64,000 nucleotides of DNA, from positions 33,896,163 to 33,960,162 of the forward strand of contig JAQNBH010000015.1 in the NCBI GenBank assembly GCA_028752905.1, written 5' to 3'. This document shows, piece after piece, positions 34,251 through 46,800 of the stretch (positions are counted from its first letter, which is position 1; every line of letters begins with the position of its first letter). Source of the DNA: Cladorhizidae sp. MBARI D1340-BT2. Taxonomy: Eukaryota; Porifera; Demospongiae; Poecilosclerida; Cladorhizidae. Position numbers and translations under genes: made by a program. The notes under the pieces were generated by a model. The model made no database searches and had not been told where the DNA came from. It saw nothing but the letters and a program-made list of their open reading frames with translations.

Positions 34251-34258
34251 GGAATTAC
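34251..34258. repeat. 8-bp target-site duplication, right (GGAATTAC)
   Basis: Direct copy of 33761-33768 immediately after the MITE. Confidence 0.9.
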
Positions 34259-34379
34259 CACTATGATGGATGTTTTATGATAGTAGCTAACAGAACAGGA
34301 AAAGCACAAACTCTTCCCAAATCCTGTAGGACGCAATCTTCTTTTGGGCTTCTGGCCACTCTTAGATGCACGCGCGTGT

Positions 34380-34543
34380 AATGATTGCAATTAGTGGCAA
34401 AAGAAAAGAAGCCCGAAAAAGTTTGGCTTTAACAGTTATATTGGGGTTAATATTTACTAGTTTACAGGGAATGGAGTATTATTACGCCCCTTTTACAATA
34501 TCTGATTCAGTGTATGGTTCTACTTTTTTTATCACAACAGGCA
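34380..34543 (+). pseudogene. cox3: Nuclear copy of mitochondrial DNA (NUMT), cox3 fragment
   Basis: The plus-strand frame reads [20 protein letters not shown], then [20 protein letters not shown] and [14 protein letters not shown]. This is the central part of cytochrome c oxidase subunit III, including the highly conserved [19 protein letters not shown] segment. The expected next residues (FHGLHV) are missing; homology ends at about 34543. The fragment has no stop or frameshift, so the transfer may be fairly recent. It lacks start and end of the gene and cannot be functional as cox3. It lies about 130 bp upstream of the RNF14-like start codon, between the duplicated segment and that gene. 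Confidence 0.88.
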
Positions 34544-34544
34544 G

Positions 34545-34676
34545 CCTGTCAGCCTGAGTTCTTACGATATTAGGAATAGTTCGGGTGACACGCCACACCT
34601 CCACTCTCTGCTGCGTGTGGGTGTGCCCAGGAAACTTTACCGAATCGAGTTTGGAAGGTCTACTATAGGCGTTGCT
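34545..34676 (+). promoter_or_regulatory. Likely 5' leader/proximal promoter of the RNF14-like gene
   Basis: Short stretch between the cox3 insert and the start codon. The frame is open back to 34617, but the family's N-terminus fits ATG 34677 better. No TATA box obvious. Confidence 0.35.
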
Positions 34677-34823
34677 ATGGCGGCTGCTGTTCCTTCCGTT
34701 AGTGCTTTAAATTCCAACAATGAGGAACAGAATAAGGAGCAACAATGTATGGAGACAGAAATGCTGCAGAGCATTTTTGACTGTGGAGAGATTGTTGTCC
34801 TAAATCCAGGCAGTGAATATAAG
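34677..34823 (+). CDS. RNF14: RNF14-like gene exon 1 (start of RWD domain)
   Basis: ATG 34677 begins MAAAVPSVSALNS, then CMETEMLQSIFDCGEIVVL, the typical first helix of an RWD domain (E-x-E-x-LxSIF/Y). The exon ends GAATATAAG/GTGGGTG at 34823, phase 0. The preceding in-frame ATG at 34617 would add 20 basic residues and is less likely. Confidence 0.8.
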
Positions 34824-37800
34824 GTGGGTGTACTAGGTTACGTTTGAGTGGAAATTTCATCATGACCTTGATCACTTTCCCCTCTGTCACACCTTCACCT
34901 TTATACTGCCCCACACATCTAGGTCAAGGTTGTTCCTAGGTTGAAGGACAAACTTGCCCTCATGGTACTAGCTTCATGTGGCCAACATCAAGCTAGCCTG
35001 CCTGATTCACTAGCTTCATGTGGCCAACATCAAGCTAGCCTGCCTGATTCGATTTCAAGCAGGGAGGTGACCCACCTGGCTGGAGTTTCTCTGTACATTA
35101 AGTACTCCCCCTCCTACCCCTCCCACTGTCCCCCTGAGTGCCATCTATCTGCCTGCTGGATGGAGCCTCAAGGTGTGATTGCTGTGGTTAAACACATGCT
35201 AGGCATGTTTGAACCGCAGTGTCTGGTGGTGTATGATTGGATCATGTATTTGCAAGATGACATGGTCCAGGATTACGTTAGGCATCAGGGGATAGGGGAG
35301 AGCGAAGCAAGTGGCGGTGGAGATGAACAATTGAATGTAAGTATAAGATTGCAGCATAGTGTCCTTCATCGTTGGTGTCAACACAGAAGTATTGTCCACA
35401 CTGTATAAATGGACTGCATTGCTATGTAAACCATACCGATTGGTATTGGTAAAGGGTTATTTTTTGGGGCATATATATATGTCTGGACAATTAAGTGTGA
35501 AATCTATTGTGAGCATGTGCTACTATTTAAAATGTTAGGATGAAATATTGTTGGTCTGATGTCCTTTCAGTATTCATTATCATTCCTTCTACCTATAGCA
35601 GTTCATAACTGGGTTGAATTTTTTCTTAATGCTTGGACATTTGGAAGCTATTTGTAGGTATAACTAGCAATGAATAGCTAAATTATAGCAGGCACTTCCA
35701 TTTTCTACTCAGTATCTAAGATTAGGGATGATTACCATACTGATTAATCTGTGTAGAAATCTTTAGCAGCTTAATTACTTACTTAATTACTAATTGATTT
35801 CTTAATTGCTTACTTATAAGTGTACACATTTTAATTGCTTAATTACTTACTTAATTACTTACTTGATTGATTGATTTCTTAATTACTCTCATAATTACTT
35901 ACAAGATGATTAAGTAATACCTTGCATACATGTCTTACTTACAGGATGATTATCTTACAGGATGATTAAGTAGTGTTTTGTATACATGCAACTACATTTA
36001 ATAAAGTGAGTTAATCATGTAGCAAAAATAGTACCAGTCTTAAGGCCGGTTCACAACATGACGCTGCCTGAGGGAGTGTTGTGTTGCGTCCTTCCGTGAT
36101 GTTGTGAACCTGAAACGCAACGGAGCGCAACGCGATGGAGCGGTATTCGCGATTAGAGAAAAGTTCTAATCCAGCATCTGAAACACAGTGTCGGACCAAT
36201 CAGAATGCTATAATCTATCACGTGCTGCTGACCTCCAGTATCAAAAATGTCCATTGATGAAGAGAAGTTGCTGTCAGGAGCTTCTCCTGTTTGTGGCAGG
36301 TGACTGGAAGACAGTGGCAAGTCAAGTAAGAATGGCCTAGCTATAACTAGCTATAGAAAGAATGGCCTAGCTACAACTAGTTTCTATAGAGTGACTACAA
36401 TTATCCACATATTGATATGATAGGTTGGAGAAGGAGCAACCACAGAACACTGTTGTAAAAAGTAGAAGACGCTGAGGGATTGGTATATAAGGGACCTGAA
36501 GAAGAAGAGGCCCAAGAGTGGTGATGCAGTTATTTCATGCTGGCCACTGTTTTCTATCTTATCATTTTTACAGGACATCATTTGTGAACATTGAATTCCC
36601 CTGAGAACCCTATTCCCCACCAACTACCAATTATTATGAACATGAATTCATTTACGCTAATTTTGTGTACTGACATGTTGAAAATATGTACTAGGTAATT
36701 TATTATTAGCATTGTGTGTTTATGTGTGCCGAACATAGTTGTATTGCCAGGGGACTTCTCCAGCTGTGCTTGTGAAGTAGTCCCTGAAGGCATCTCTCAT
36801 GGAAGCAGTGGATCGTGAATACCTAAAAATAAATTGGACTTTATATAATTAACAAGGAACAAAGGGGAAAAAACCCAGCACGTGATAGGGACTCCATTCC
36901 AGTACATGGCTCCTCATTGATGGTACAAACTGTTGATCGTCCCATACGAAAGTTGAAGGACAGAGTAGTCTACAAAATCATAGAGGATACTTCATGACAG
37001 AGAGACCCAACAAATTAATTTTTTAGCACTATACTTGTGAGTTGCCTGTAACAATCACCTTTCACCTCCTGGGGAGATATCAGCTCTGACAGAGCTGTCA
37101 TGACTCTGATGGCTCAGGTATGGACTGACCTATATACATAATTAGGTCACTTTTATTAGTTATATTATGGCATATAAAAAGCATACCTCAGCTAAAACAG
37201 AGTCAAACCCCTCCCTAGAGTATCTGAAATGACTCTGGGTCAGACCGCCTCATCTCTTATAGGAGATTGTCTATGCTGCCTACGGCGAGTGAATATTGGG
37301 TGTACCCACATCCTTGCTCTTCCTCTTTCTTAGCCTCCTACTAGCCAATAGCAAGCCAGATCTTCGCTGCTGGCTCGTGGGTCAAAGGTCAATTGACAAT
37401 AATAATAAACATGTGGTGAGCGGAACGTTGTGTTGTGAACCAGCAAACGTAACGTAACACACCCAACGCAATACAACTCAATACAATGCAATGCTCCGCT
37501 CGGCCAGCGTCGTGTTGTGAACTGGCCTTTAGATGTCATCTTCATGAAGGATCTATCTGGTTAAAATTGCTGCCTTACACTAGCTTGCCCAAAGGCACTT
37601 TTTAGGCAGAGGTCATAGTGTCATTTATCTTGTATCTCAATTGACATAAGCTAGCAGCAATGAAACTCCACTCTTTCACCTGTGACTTTCTATAAGTTTC
37701 CGACTGTAGCTGTCAAGGTAATTGTATATCATTATACTGGTGTTACGGAGAACTAGCTCGTTATACCGCTGGAGATAGCCAGCCCAGTACAGATGATAGT

Positions 37801-40800
37801 AGGAATCATGTGTCTTCACTGTTTAACTTACAAGAGGCATTCTGGCCTTGTCCACAAGCTGGCTGCCGCCATGAACTCAGGCCAGATTATATAAAGCAAT
37901 ACTCCTGTCCGTGCGCATGATCTATTCTATGGTTAACCCAATTACATATTCTATGCCAGTTCTCAGTTATGACCTTATATGGTCTTTAGGGTTTGGTCTT
38001 GGTTTGATGTCAGGAGTTCCTTTGGTTGGGGGAGAACACTCCCCCCTCTCCCCCCTGTTGTGAAGTGGGGAGCGTCTCATCTCCCCCCTGCTGTGAAGTG
38101 GGGAGTGTCTCCTTTCCCCAAGCCTGCCACGACAGTCCGTCTGCATTTGAGTGATGATGACCCAGATGGTGCTGTATCTCATAATGGAAGGGTTGGAGGA
38201 GGAGAGCCCAGTGGGATAGTCAGCCTCTGATCTTTCATTGTGGACAAGTAGCGGAGGCAGTGGTGGTCCGTCACGAATGTGAACTGCACTCAGGTGATGT
38301 AGATACTGAAGTGTCAGACTCCCTCCACCACTGCCAAGCACTCCTTTTCTGTGGCCGCTCCCGCGGTTCCAGTAGTAAGCTACCGGCCTGTCACCCAGTG
38401 CTATGCCCACCTGGCTGAGTAGTGCACTGATACCACATCAGAGGCGTGGGTCTGGATGATGAAGGGTCTGGAGAAATTGGGTCCCTGCACGACCAGGCTG
38501 GATGTGAATCGAAGGCTCTCTGGTGGATGCTCTCCCAGTGGACCCGGTCTGGCAGGTCCGATAAAGGGGCCACTATGGATAAATAGAATCTCTGGTAGTA
38601 TCCCGCTACGCCCAGAAAGGAGCGGACATCTTTCTTCCTCTGGGGAATGGAAAAGTCCCATATAGCATCTGTCTTGGCCACATCTGGTCCGACACAGCCC
38701 CTGCCAACTAAATGGCCTAAGTAGAGGCTAACAAGTAGAGTCAAGTCCATCTACCTGCTCCTACCACAACACAGAACATGCCTTGAGGCAATTTAACAGG
38801 CATTAAAGATGGCCCTATAAACCAAGAAATGAATTGCTGTTCATGTAATAATTGTTTTTGTTAATTATTCTTTCATTAACTTGTCTTTTGTTGTAAAAAA
38901 AAAAGTAGACTTCTGCAACATCTAAGGGCCAATATGTAAATTAAAAATATGTTCATAGGACATTCTCAAACATATCAGATGCCTCTCCCATGACTTGTCT
39001 TGCCCACTCCAACTAAAGATGTTATTGGGGATTATAATTTTATTCTAATCAAGTCAACTTGAAACAAATCTGTAAATGTTATTTCATTGCAAGGGGAATA
39101 ATCACTAACAGTCACTGCATCAACAGGGCTGGCATTCCGGCTTCAGCATAAACTTTTGGCATTGTTAACCGATTGCACGCCGTATTCCTAGTAGCCGCGG
39201 GCAAATTATTCATGAATTAACGAGGTATTTTACTTATTATTTTTATATCTTCCGTTCTGCAGGGACTCCACCCATGAAACTTGGGTCATATTCAGCCACA
39301 TGATAGCTCTACTTCCTGTTAAAAAAATCGAGCCTTCCTTACCAACTGGGCAGAACTAACCAGCATTATAAAACCTTGTCATCTTCTTGGGGGTGAATAT
39401 TTTCATATTTTCACACTATTATACACACATTATAATGCCAACACAAGATGGAGCATCTATTTACAAACCCTCTACCAGCTGCAAAGCCAGTGGGTTGTTT
39501 TCCCCATCAAAATGCTAACACATAATAATACAAAAAACAAATTATAAGAGAGTGAAAATGCTAACACATACTAGAATAAAACCATAAATACTAGAATAAA
39601 ACCATAATATAAAACACAATTATGTAAGGGATTGTCTTGGGTAGAGCTCCGGTCTTGCTGTCACGGGTAGAGTAGAACTTGCTCAGTCTTGGGTATAGCT
39701 TGCTTGGTCTCCGGCATGATATTTCACCATGTTTTTATTCTACACAAACATGAGATACCAGGATAAGAATAACACTTGAATACTGGAGAGACGAGAGAAG
39801 TAGACGAAGGGACAGGGAACGAGAGAAGTAGACGAAGGAGCAGGGAACAAGAGAGAAGTAGACGAAGGAGCAGGGAACAAGAGAGAAGCACAGAAAGGAG
39901 CAGGGGGTGCATAAACATTACTGATAGTCCACCAAGGTATGGTATTACGAAAACAGTCACGGCCTGTTGATCCACCACACAAAGGAACCTTACAAAAACA
40001 ACACTGGGACCTTGCCTCATGCCTGTAACCTTTACTAATGCAAACTACACAGCGCTTCTTTGCACAGCACTGTGGGAAATGACCTAGTTTTAAATTGAGG
40101 CGATCTAGCTGACTATTTGCCTGACTACAACGTTGACCTGCACGCTGCCGAGAAGAGAAAGAACCAATCAAAGATTTAGCTAGAACAATCCTAGCTTCTA
40201 GATAATTACCCTTCCTTACTGATATTGGAGCTCGGACAGAAGAAAACAAAATAAATGAATTCAATAAACAAGCTTCTATCAAATTTGTAACCAACAAACC
40301 ATCAATAGAATTTACATGTACATAACGCATTAGCTCCAAAAACCGAGTCCTAGGCATTACTTTACGAACCAAAGATCCAGACAAATCCGAGTGATTAGTG
40401 GACCAGTACAATTCTAAGTATGGAAGTGTGGAAACTCCCATTATTATCAACATTCCTACAAAAGCTTTCATTTCCTCTATATTAGTATCTACCCATGGCC
40501 TGGAGAGACTAGCCATCCTAGAAACGTAACTGTTCGTCTCTGCTACTAGGAGTTCCCACACTTCAAGAGTAAAAAAAAGGTAAAATGCATCTAAAAATGT
40601 ACTTGATGCACCAAGCAATGAAGAAGCTGTTGCTGTATAGTCCAATTTCAAAGGAGTTGGCTCCTTTATTTCCCACTTACCTGTGACCTCAGTTAGCCTA
40701 GAACCAGTGCCAGATGCTTGGGCAGAACCAGTGCCAGATGCTCGGACAGAACCAGTGCCAGATGCTCGCACATGCCTATAACCTCTGGCCCGCCTACTAC

Positions 40801-43800
40801 CAGTACCTTTTGGAGGACCACTAGCAACACTTACGACTCCACTACCACTTGAGCTGCTTCCCCCTTGGCCAGTACTCCCTCGCCCACCTCTCCCTCGCAC
40901 AACTCCAGCACCAGTCGTGTTCCCACGCCCTGTAGAGACTTCAGGCAAGGCTTCCTCATCCTCCAATGTAACAAAAGGAGTCATAGATGCCTCATCTCCA
41001 CTCTCATCATCTGATGCTGTAGGAAAAGTAGTGGGGAGGGTGGGAAAAACAAGATATATATATATATCAAGTTTGTGGTCAACATTTGAAAATTCAAATT
41101 CAAATGAAAATCAACATCAACAACTCCAACCTACACTCTTAGCTATAACTTTTTTCTATAACTATCCTGTCTGAATTTGGAATACCAACAGAATAAGCTA
41201 GTATTTGGCAATAGTACACTCTCAGTTGACTATGGTAAACAAAGGCTATGAAGCGCTATGAAGCGCTAAGGTTAGAAGAAACTTACAATCGAGAAGTCCA
41301 TCCAAGCGCGCCTCTTCTCTTAGAGCAACTGGATCCAGAGTGTTTCCTCAGTATGCATAGATGTCTTCACCTTCTTCCTCAAATGAATCTGACCCAGAAT
41401 CGCCAGAATCGTCGGCTGAAATAACATCCTCACAGGAGAGCATCTTTGAGCAGTTAAAAAAAAAAGCTCGACCAACAAAAATGGCGTTCAACCGCAGGAT
41501 TTTTGTTGCACGATGCATCAACCGGAAATAATCATTTTTGTGACGTTCTCTAGTCTACTAGGCATGTGCAGAACCCAACCGGGGCTGTTAGGTTCATTTT
41601 ATATATTTTTGTGTGGCGAAGGATGTAAGGTCTCGCGCCATATGGCGCTTACGGCGTTTAATCGGTTAAACAGCTTAACTTGAAACAAGCAAGCTTAGTA
41701 GATCCCCCCATAGCAAGTAAGTAGCAGCCACATGAAGCTGTCTCAGTTACTGTAGTATCTTTTCAGGCCGAAGGGCATGCGGCATTCAGGCTTCAGCATC
41801 AACTACAAACAAGCTTAGCAGAGCACCCCCTCTCCCCATCGCAAGCAAGTAGGAGCCACATGAAGCTGTCAGTTAGCAGCTTTAAGTCAGTCTCCTCAGC
41901 CTGAAGAATCCCAAGCTAATAAGTCTAACACGTTATCTGGCAGGAAGAGCTACCTGAAAAGTCCATCCGAGTGAGGTTCTACACCGTAGAATGGTCCTCA
42001 ATGACAATGGGTAACCCTTGTTGTTGAGGTGCTTGTGCAACTGGTAGGCAGTCGTCTTCTCTTTCCACTATCTCTCGGATGGATTCCATTAACTTTGAAG
42101 GTCTCCCGCTACCAAGCCACCTGGCTATTGTGCGGATTTCTCGAAAGTGCATTGGGAAGTAGTCAACCTCCTACCTTGTTGCCGTCATATCCTCCATCTC
42201 CTAAGTCCTGACAATGGTTGGTGCCTTCAATTCTCTAAAATTAAGTTAAAAAATTCTATTTCTTGCACATCCAATACAACAACCGCTCGCTAAAAGTCTA
42301 ATGACTGCCTTGTGCAACTCCCGAGGATCCATTCCGCCAAATGATAAACGTTTTGTGCAGCTAAACATTTTGTGTGTCTAAACGTTTCGTACATTCTTTT
42401 CAGACGGTTGGAAAACACAAGCAGTTAGACGCTGCACGCACGCTGGGTTTAAACACAACGCCATTTTTTTGTGTTCCTACTGCACACTTAGATCTTTTGA
42501 TTGTCAGGCCGGCCTTGATGCGGAGGAGGACATAGTCGCAGTAGGTCAGGTGTTGTTTCCAGGTCCTGCTGAAAATGACAACATCGTCCATGTATGCTGC
42601 CACAAACTCCACGTTGTCCACAAAGAGCAGTGTCATCATTCTTTATAACACGGCAGGTGCCCCCACCAACGCCAAGGGCATCTCCTTGAAGTGATACTTA
42701 CCAAATGGCGTGACAAATGCTGTCTTATCTCTGGAGTCCGGGTGGACCGGCACTTGCCAATACCCTTGGTAAGGTCAAGGGTGGTGATGTAGGAGGCTCC
42801 CGCCAGCCGTCGATCAGGTCATCTATTCTGGGCATCGGGAAGGGGTATAGACGGGTCACTGTGTTGAGCTTCCGATAGCCAACACACAGCTACAGTTACC
42901 GTTCCTTCTTAGCCACTAGTACGATGGGGGAGGCCCAGGCACTGCCAGAGTTTTCAATCTAGGTCATCTCGGAGCATCTGCTGCTGTACTTCCTGCTTCA
43001 CCAGCTCCAGTCTCTCGTGGACAGTCTGTAGGGGGGAGGGGGGGGGGGGGGAGGCGAGGGGAATAGATTGGGGGACTTGTCTGTATGACTATCTCTGCCT
43101 CCGATGTGTTCAGCTAGTCTGTGAACACCTCCTTGTGTTCAGCTCTTCAGTCTGCGAGGGTGTCAGATCTGGGTTGATGAGAGTGTGTGTGATAGGGGCT
43201 GTTTTGGGGTGTGTGGGTATGTCGCAGGCCGGGGAGGTCACCTCTTCTTGGCCGTTGGCGATCCTTCCCAGCAGGCAGACCGCAGAGGGGGCCTCCCACC
43301 TAGTCAGCATGTTCACATGGAAGGTTCTGAGGGGGCTGCTTCTGGTGTCCATGCGCACATGGTAGGTGGTGGTGGAGAGCTTCTCTGTTACTGGAAATGG
43401 ACCTTGCCATTTGACCAGTAGCTTGTTGGAAGAGGAACGTGACACAACTAGAACTAGCTCATCCTTCCTTGAAATCTCTCTGGCGTGTTTTCTGGTCATA
43501 TCTCTCCTTCATCTTGCCCTTGGCCTTGGATTCGGATTCTGTGGCCTTCTCCCTGGCTGAGTTGAGGTGGGAGTAGACAGACTGGAGGTAGGAGAGCACA
43601 CTCTCCGGGCCAGTGGTGGGGCATTTCCAGTCCTGTCTCTGGATGTCTGCTGGGCCTCTGGGTGTTCTGCCATAGACGACTTCAAACGGGGAGTAGCCGA
43701 TGGATTCCTGTGAGACTTCTCTGTAGGCAAATAACAGAAATGGAAGGGTTTTGTCCCACTGCCTATTGAACTCCTCCATGAACTTCTGTAAGCAAAGCCT

Positions 43801-46800
43801 TGAGTGTTCCATTGAACCTCTCTACTATCCCATCTGTCTCAGGATGGTATGCTGACCGGATGCCCTTGATGCCAAAGAGGAATTCTGTCATGAGGCTGCT
43901 GATGAAGTTAGTGCCCCGGTCCGTCAAGATCTTGTCTGGGACGCATCCTAGAGAAGACCCCTATCAGTGCCTTTGCCACATCTTGACTGGTGTTCGGCCT
44001 CATGGGGAAGGCCTCGGGGAACCATGTGCCCTAGTCGCAGAAGTTAAGATGTATCTGTGGCCATCTGCCATCATGGGAAGGGGTCCAATGAATTCCATGG
44101 CTATGCGAGCGAGAGAAAGCGGTATGCAGTATAGGTAAGGATATGAGAGGTACCTTCCTGATCCGACCAGAGCAGCTTCTGGCATACCTAGCACCTGCTG
44201 CAAAGCTCAGTCACATCTTCTCTCATTCCTGGCCAGAAGAATCTGTTCATCATCCTGTCTGTACATAGTCTTTGTCCTGCCCAGGTGTCCGGCCCAGGGA
44301 GGTTGATGAGCTGCCCTCAGAGCTATCTCCCTGTATGCACTGGGTAGTACGAGCTGAAGCACCATCTCTGCCTGTCTGGCTGGCTTCCATTGGCAGCAGA
44401 TGGGGTCGGTGTCCTTAAAGAACTTGGAGTTGGGTATGGCATACTGTTTCCTAATGGCCGCCAATGAGGGGTCCTTCTGCTGTAAACTGGCAAGCTGGGG
44501 CTGGCGCCCATTGAGGGAGAGCGGTTGACCAAAATGGCTGCATGTTTACATCTCTGCTTTCTTCTTTCACTCCTACAGTCCTGTTGGGTTATGCGGGGTG
44601 AGGAGTTATCTGCCAAGGTGGTTAGCTTCAGGTCCGAGGTTGGCTCTTCCGTCAGTGCTGGAGGGTAGGAGGAAATCAGAGAACCACTTGCTTGGTCGTC
44701 AGACTCACCCTCTGATGCGACACCGCTGCTGGTGCCATCATCTAAATCACTGTCACCACTCTGCGACAACTCTGAGGTGGAGTCACTCAAGGAAGAGGAG
44801 GCCGGCTCGACAGATTCCTCTTCACTGTCAGAGGAGGGTTCGGGGGTGGCTGAGTCCACAGTCTCCGCATACATGTAGGTGGAGTGAGGTCTGGTTGGTC
44901 TGGGGGTGAGTTGAGCTGGGAGGAGATCGCAAAGACCCGGAAGTCATGGATCAAGAGAACGTCCATCTGGAGCTAGTTACTGACTGCCATCAGGCAAGTC
45001 TGCTGTTTCCTTCTGACCGACACCGTCACTCTGGCCAGGGGTAGTCTCTTCACTGCTCCATGGATACCTTCTACCAGCAAGGACATTCTCATCACATCCT
45101 TGGACTGGACCCACCTGCCGTGGATGTGGGAGTGGGTGGATCCTGTGTCAATGGCGGCCTTGTCCACCTGCTGTCCGTTGACAGTACCTGGGTGGAAGAT
45201 AAGAGGTAATGCATTGTGGGTCATGCCTACCACCCTTCTTTGGAGTTTGATGGCAATTAGCCATACTCTTGGCAATAGCACCTACATGTAGGTCCGAGAG
45301 TCTGGTCGAAGGCGGGTAGGCAGTCTTTCCCTCTCTCTTTGGGTCCAGCGATCTCATCTGGCTTGGCTGGCTCCAGTTTGCTCTGATTCAGCTTGGGTCT
45401 GAGTTGGCATCCACCATCTCCCCCTGGATGAGGTTGCTCTGGGCGGGACCACGACTGCCGGGGTGGCTCGGGCTTGTAATGGAGCAAGATGAACTCATCT
45501 GCCAGGTTGGCCAGCTCCTTGGGGGTCTTGGGATGTTGGGTACGGACCCAGGTTGTGGGTATGAGAGAGAGAGCCTTCTCAATGACCATCAATCTGCTCA
45601 CTCCTTGCTTGTCAGTCTGATGCTTGGACCAGTGGGCAAACATCAGCTCAGCTCGTTTGACCAGGTCGTGGGTAGACTCCTTTGGGAATAGAGCCATATC
45701 ACGCCACTGGACGTGGTAGAAGTCCGTTGTGATGTCATGGTACTCGAGCAGGGTAGTGCGGAGGTGTCTTTCACTGGACCCTCAGGCAACCTTTAGAAAG
45801 TTCCTGGAGGCGGGGTCTAGTCTTGGAAGGATAGTTCCGACCCAGAGATCTGGAGGGACGTCGAAGGTGTACATGTGGAGGTCAAACGAGTCTGAAAGCC
45901 GAGACGTCGGCAAAGACCAGGGCATCCTTGTCTGCCCTCCTTCTGTCGCGTTCCTGCTGACATACATATGTCAGCCTCTTCTCTGTCTCTCTCTCTTGCA
46001 GGACTCGTCAGCTGCTCTCTGTCTCCTGGCCACCTCTTTTCGCTCCAGCTGGCGAGTCTCTGCTTCTTGTTCTCTCTCTAGTCGGTGAGTCTCTGCATCT
46101 GCCAGCTTCTCTCTGTGTCTTCACGCATCTGGTGTCCTCCACCTGCTGATTTATTGTAAACAATGTCAACCAACGTGCTTCCTCATGCTGTTGACGGTCA
46201 TCCTCTCTCTGTGCCTCTCCTCTTCTCTCCTGTTCAGCTCATCTTTGTCACGTCTCCTCTCTTCCCTCTCATCTTTCCTCTTTCTGTCGTCCGCCTGGTC
46301 TCTCTGCTTCTGCATCAGGGCAAACATTTTCATTAGTTGGTTCATCAGGAACCGCTAGCGGTATACCTAGAAACCATCAATTCAGCAGTGATGCTGGTCT
46401 CATTTTACCATAGGAACCTAATGATTACGGACTAGGGATTTTCCTAACTTTTAGAGCTACAGTATGCTTTAAGCATGCGTTGATCTAGCTAGTGCTAAGT
46501 TTAAAAATGGCCCAAGATGCAGTGAAGTTTCTTGATAGCGTCTTCAAACCGCCATATGGTGAATGGGTTAACTGGGAATTCTTGCATGTCCTACTCTAAA
46601 TTGTTTGCTGTCTTCAGCCACAGCTAGCCAGATACCTGCTTACTTTTCATTGTTGTTGAAACTTATTAATGACCATACTGACAAGACTTACTTTGCCATT
46701 TCAGCAGCTGTGTTTTTCCCCTATTAGAGCAAGTTACAGTAGATGGCAGTAGTATAGTTTGCAAACATCTTGTATTGAAGTAACTGTGTAAGCCAAAACA

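Larger units (their letters stand above)
28690..34350. repeat. Segmental duplication, copy B (partner of 6660-13570)
   Basis: Matches copy A block by block, same order and orientation. The last clear match is across the MITE at 33769-34250 to ACCACTATGATGGATG at 34257. Copy A reads GCATTACCACTATGATGGATG with no MITE. Copy B lacks the integrase/RT relic and about 300 bp around 10870-11185 of copy A. It holds its own sequence at 29860-32370. Confidence 0.75.
39169..41665 (-). mobile_element. piggyBac DNA transposon, 2.5 kb, with TTAA target sites
   Basis: Flanked by TTAA at 39165-39168 and 41666-41669. Inverse termini read CCGATTGCACGCCGTA at the left and, inverse, CCGATTAAACGCCGTA at the right. 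TTAA targets are specific to piggyBac. It carries one transposase-derived gene on the minus strand with its catalytic centre deleted, so it cannot move by itself. It sits inside the RT of an LTR retrotransposon, itself inside intron 2 of the RNF14-like gene. Confidence 0.88.

Noticed and set aside
34124..34390. Opposed 88-codon frames on both strands over the MITE right end
   Set aside because: They read through inverted-repeat sequence of a non-coding element.
34617..34676. Earlier in-frame ATG for the RNF14-like protein
   Set aside because: Would add a basic stretch not expected before the RWD domain; ATG 34677 fits the family better, though transcripts could change this.
44598..45691. Several plus-strand open frames opposite the LTR-element gag and protease
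   Set aside because: Shadows of the minus-strand coding region with no family match.
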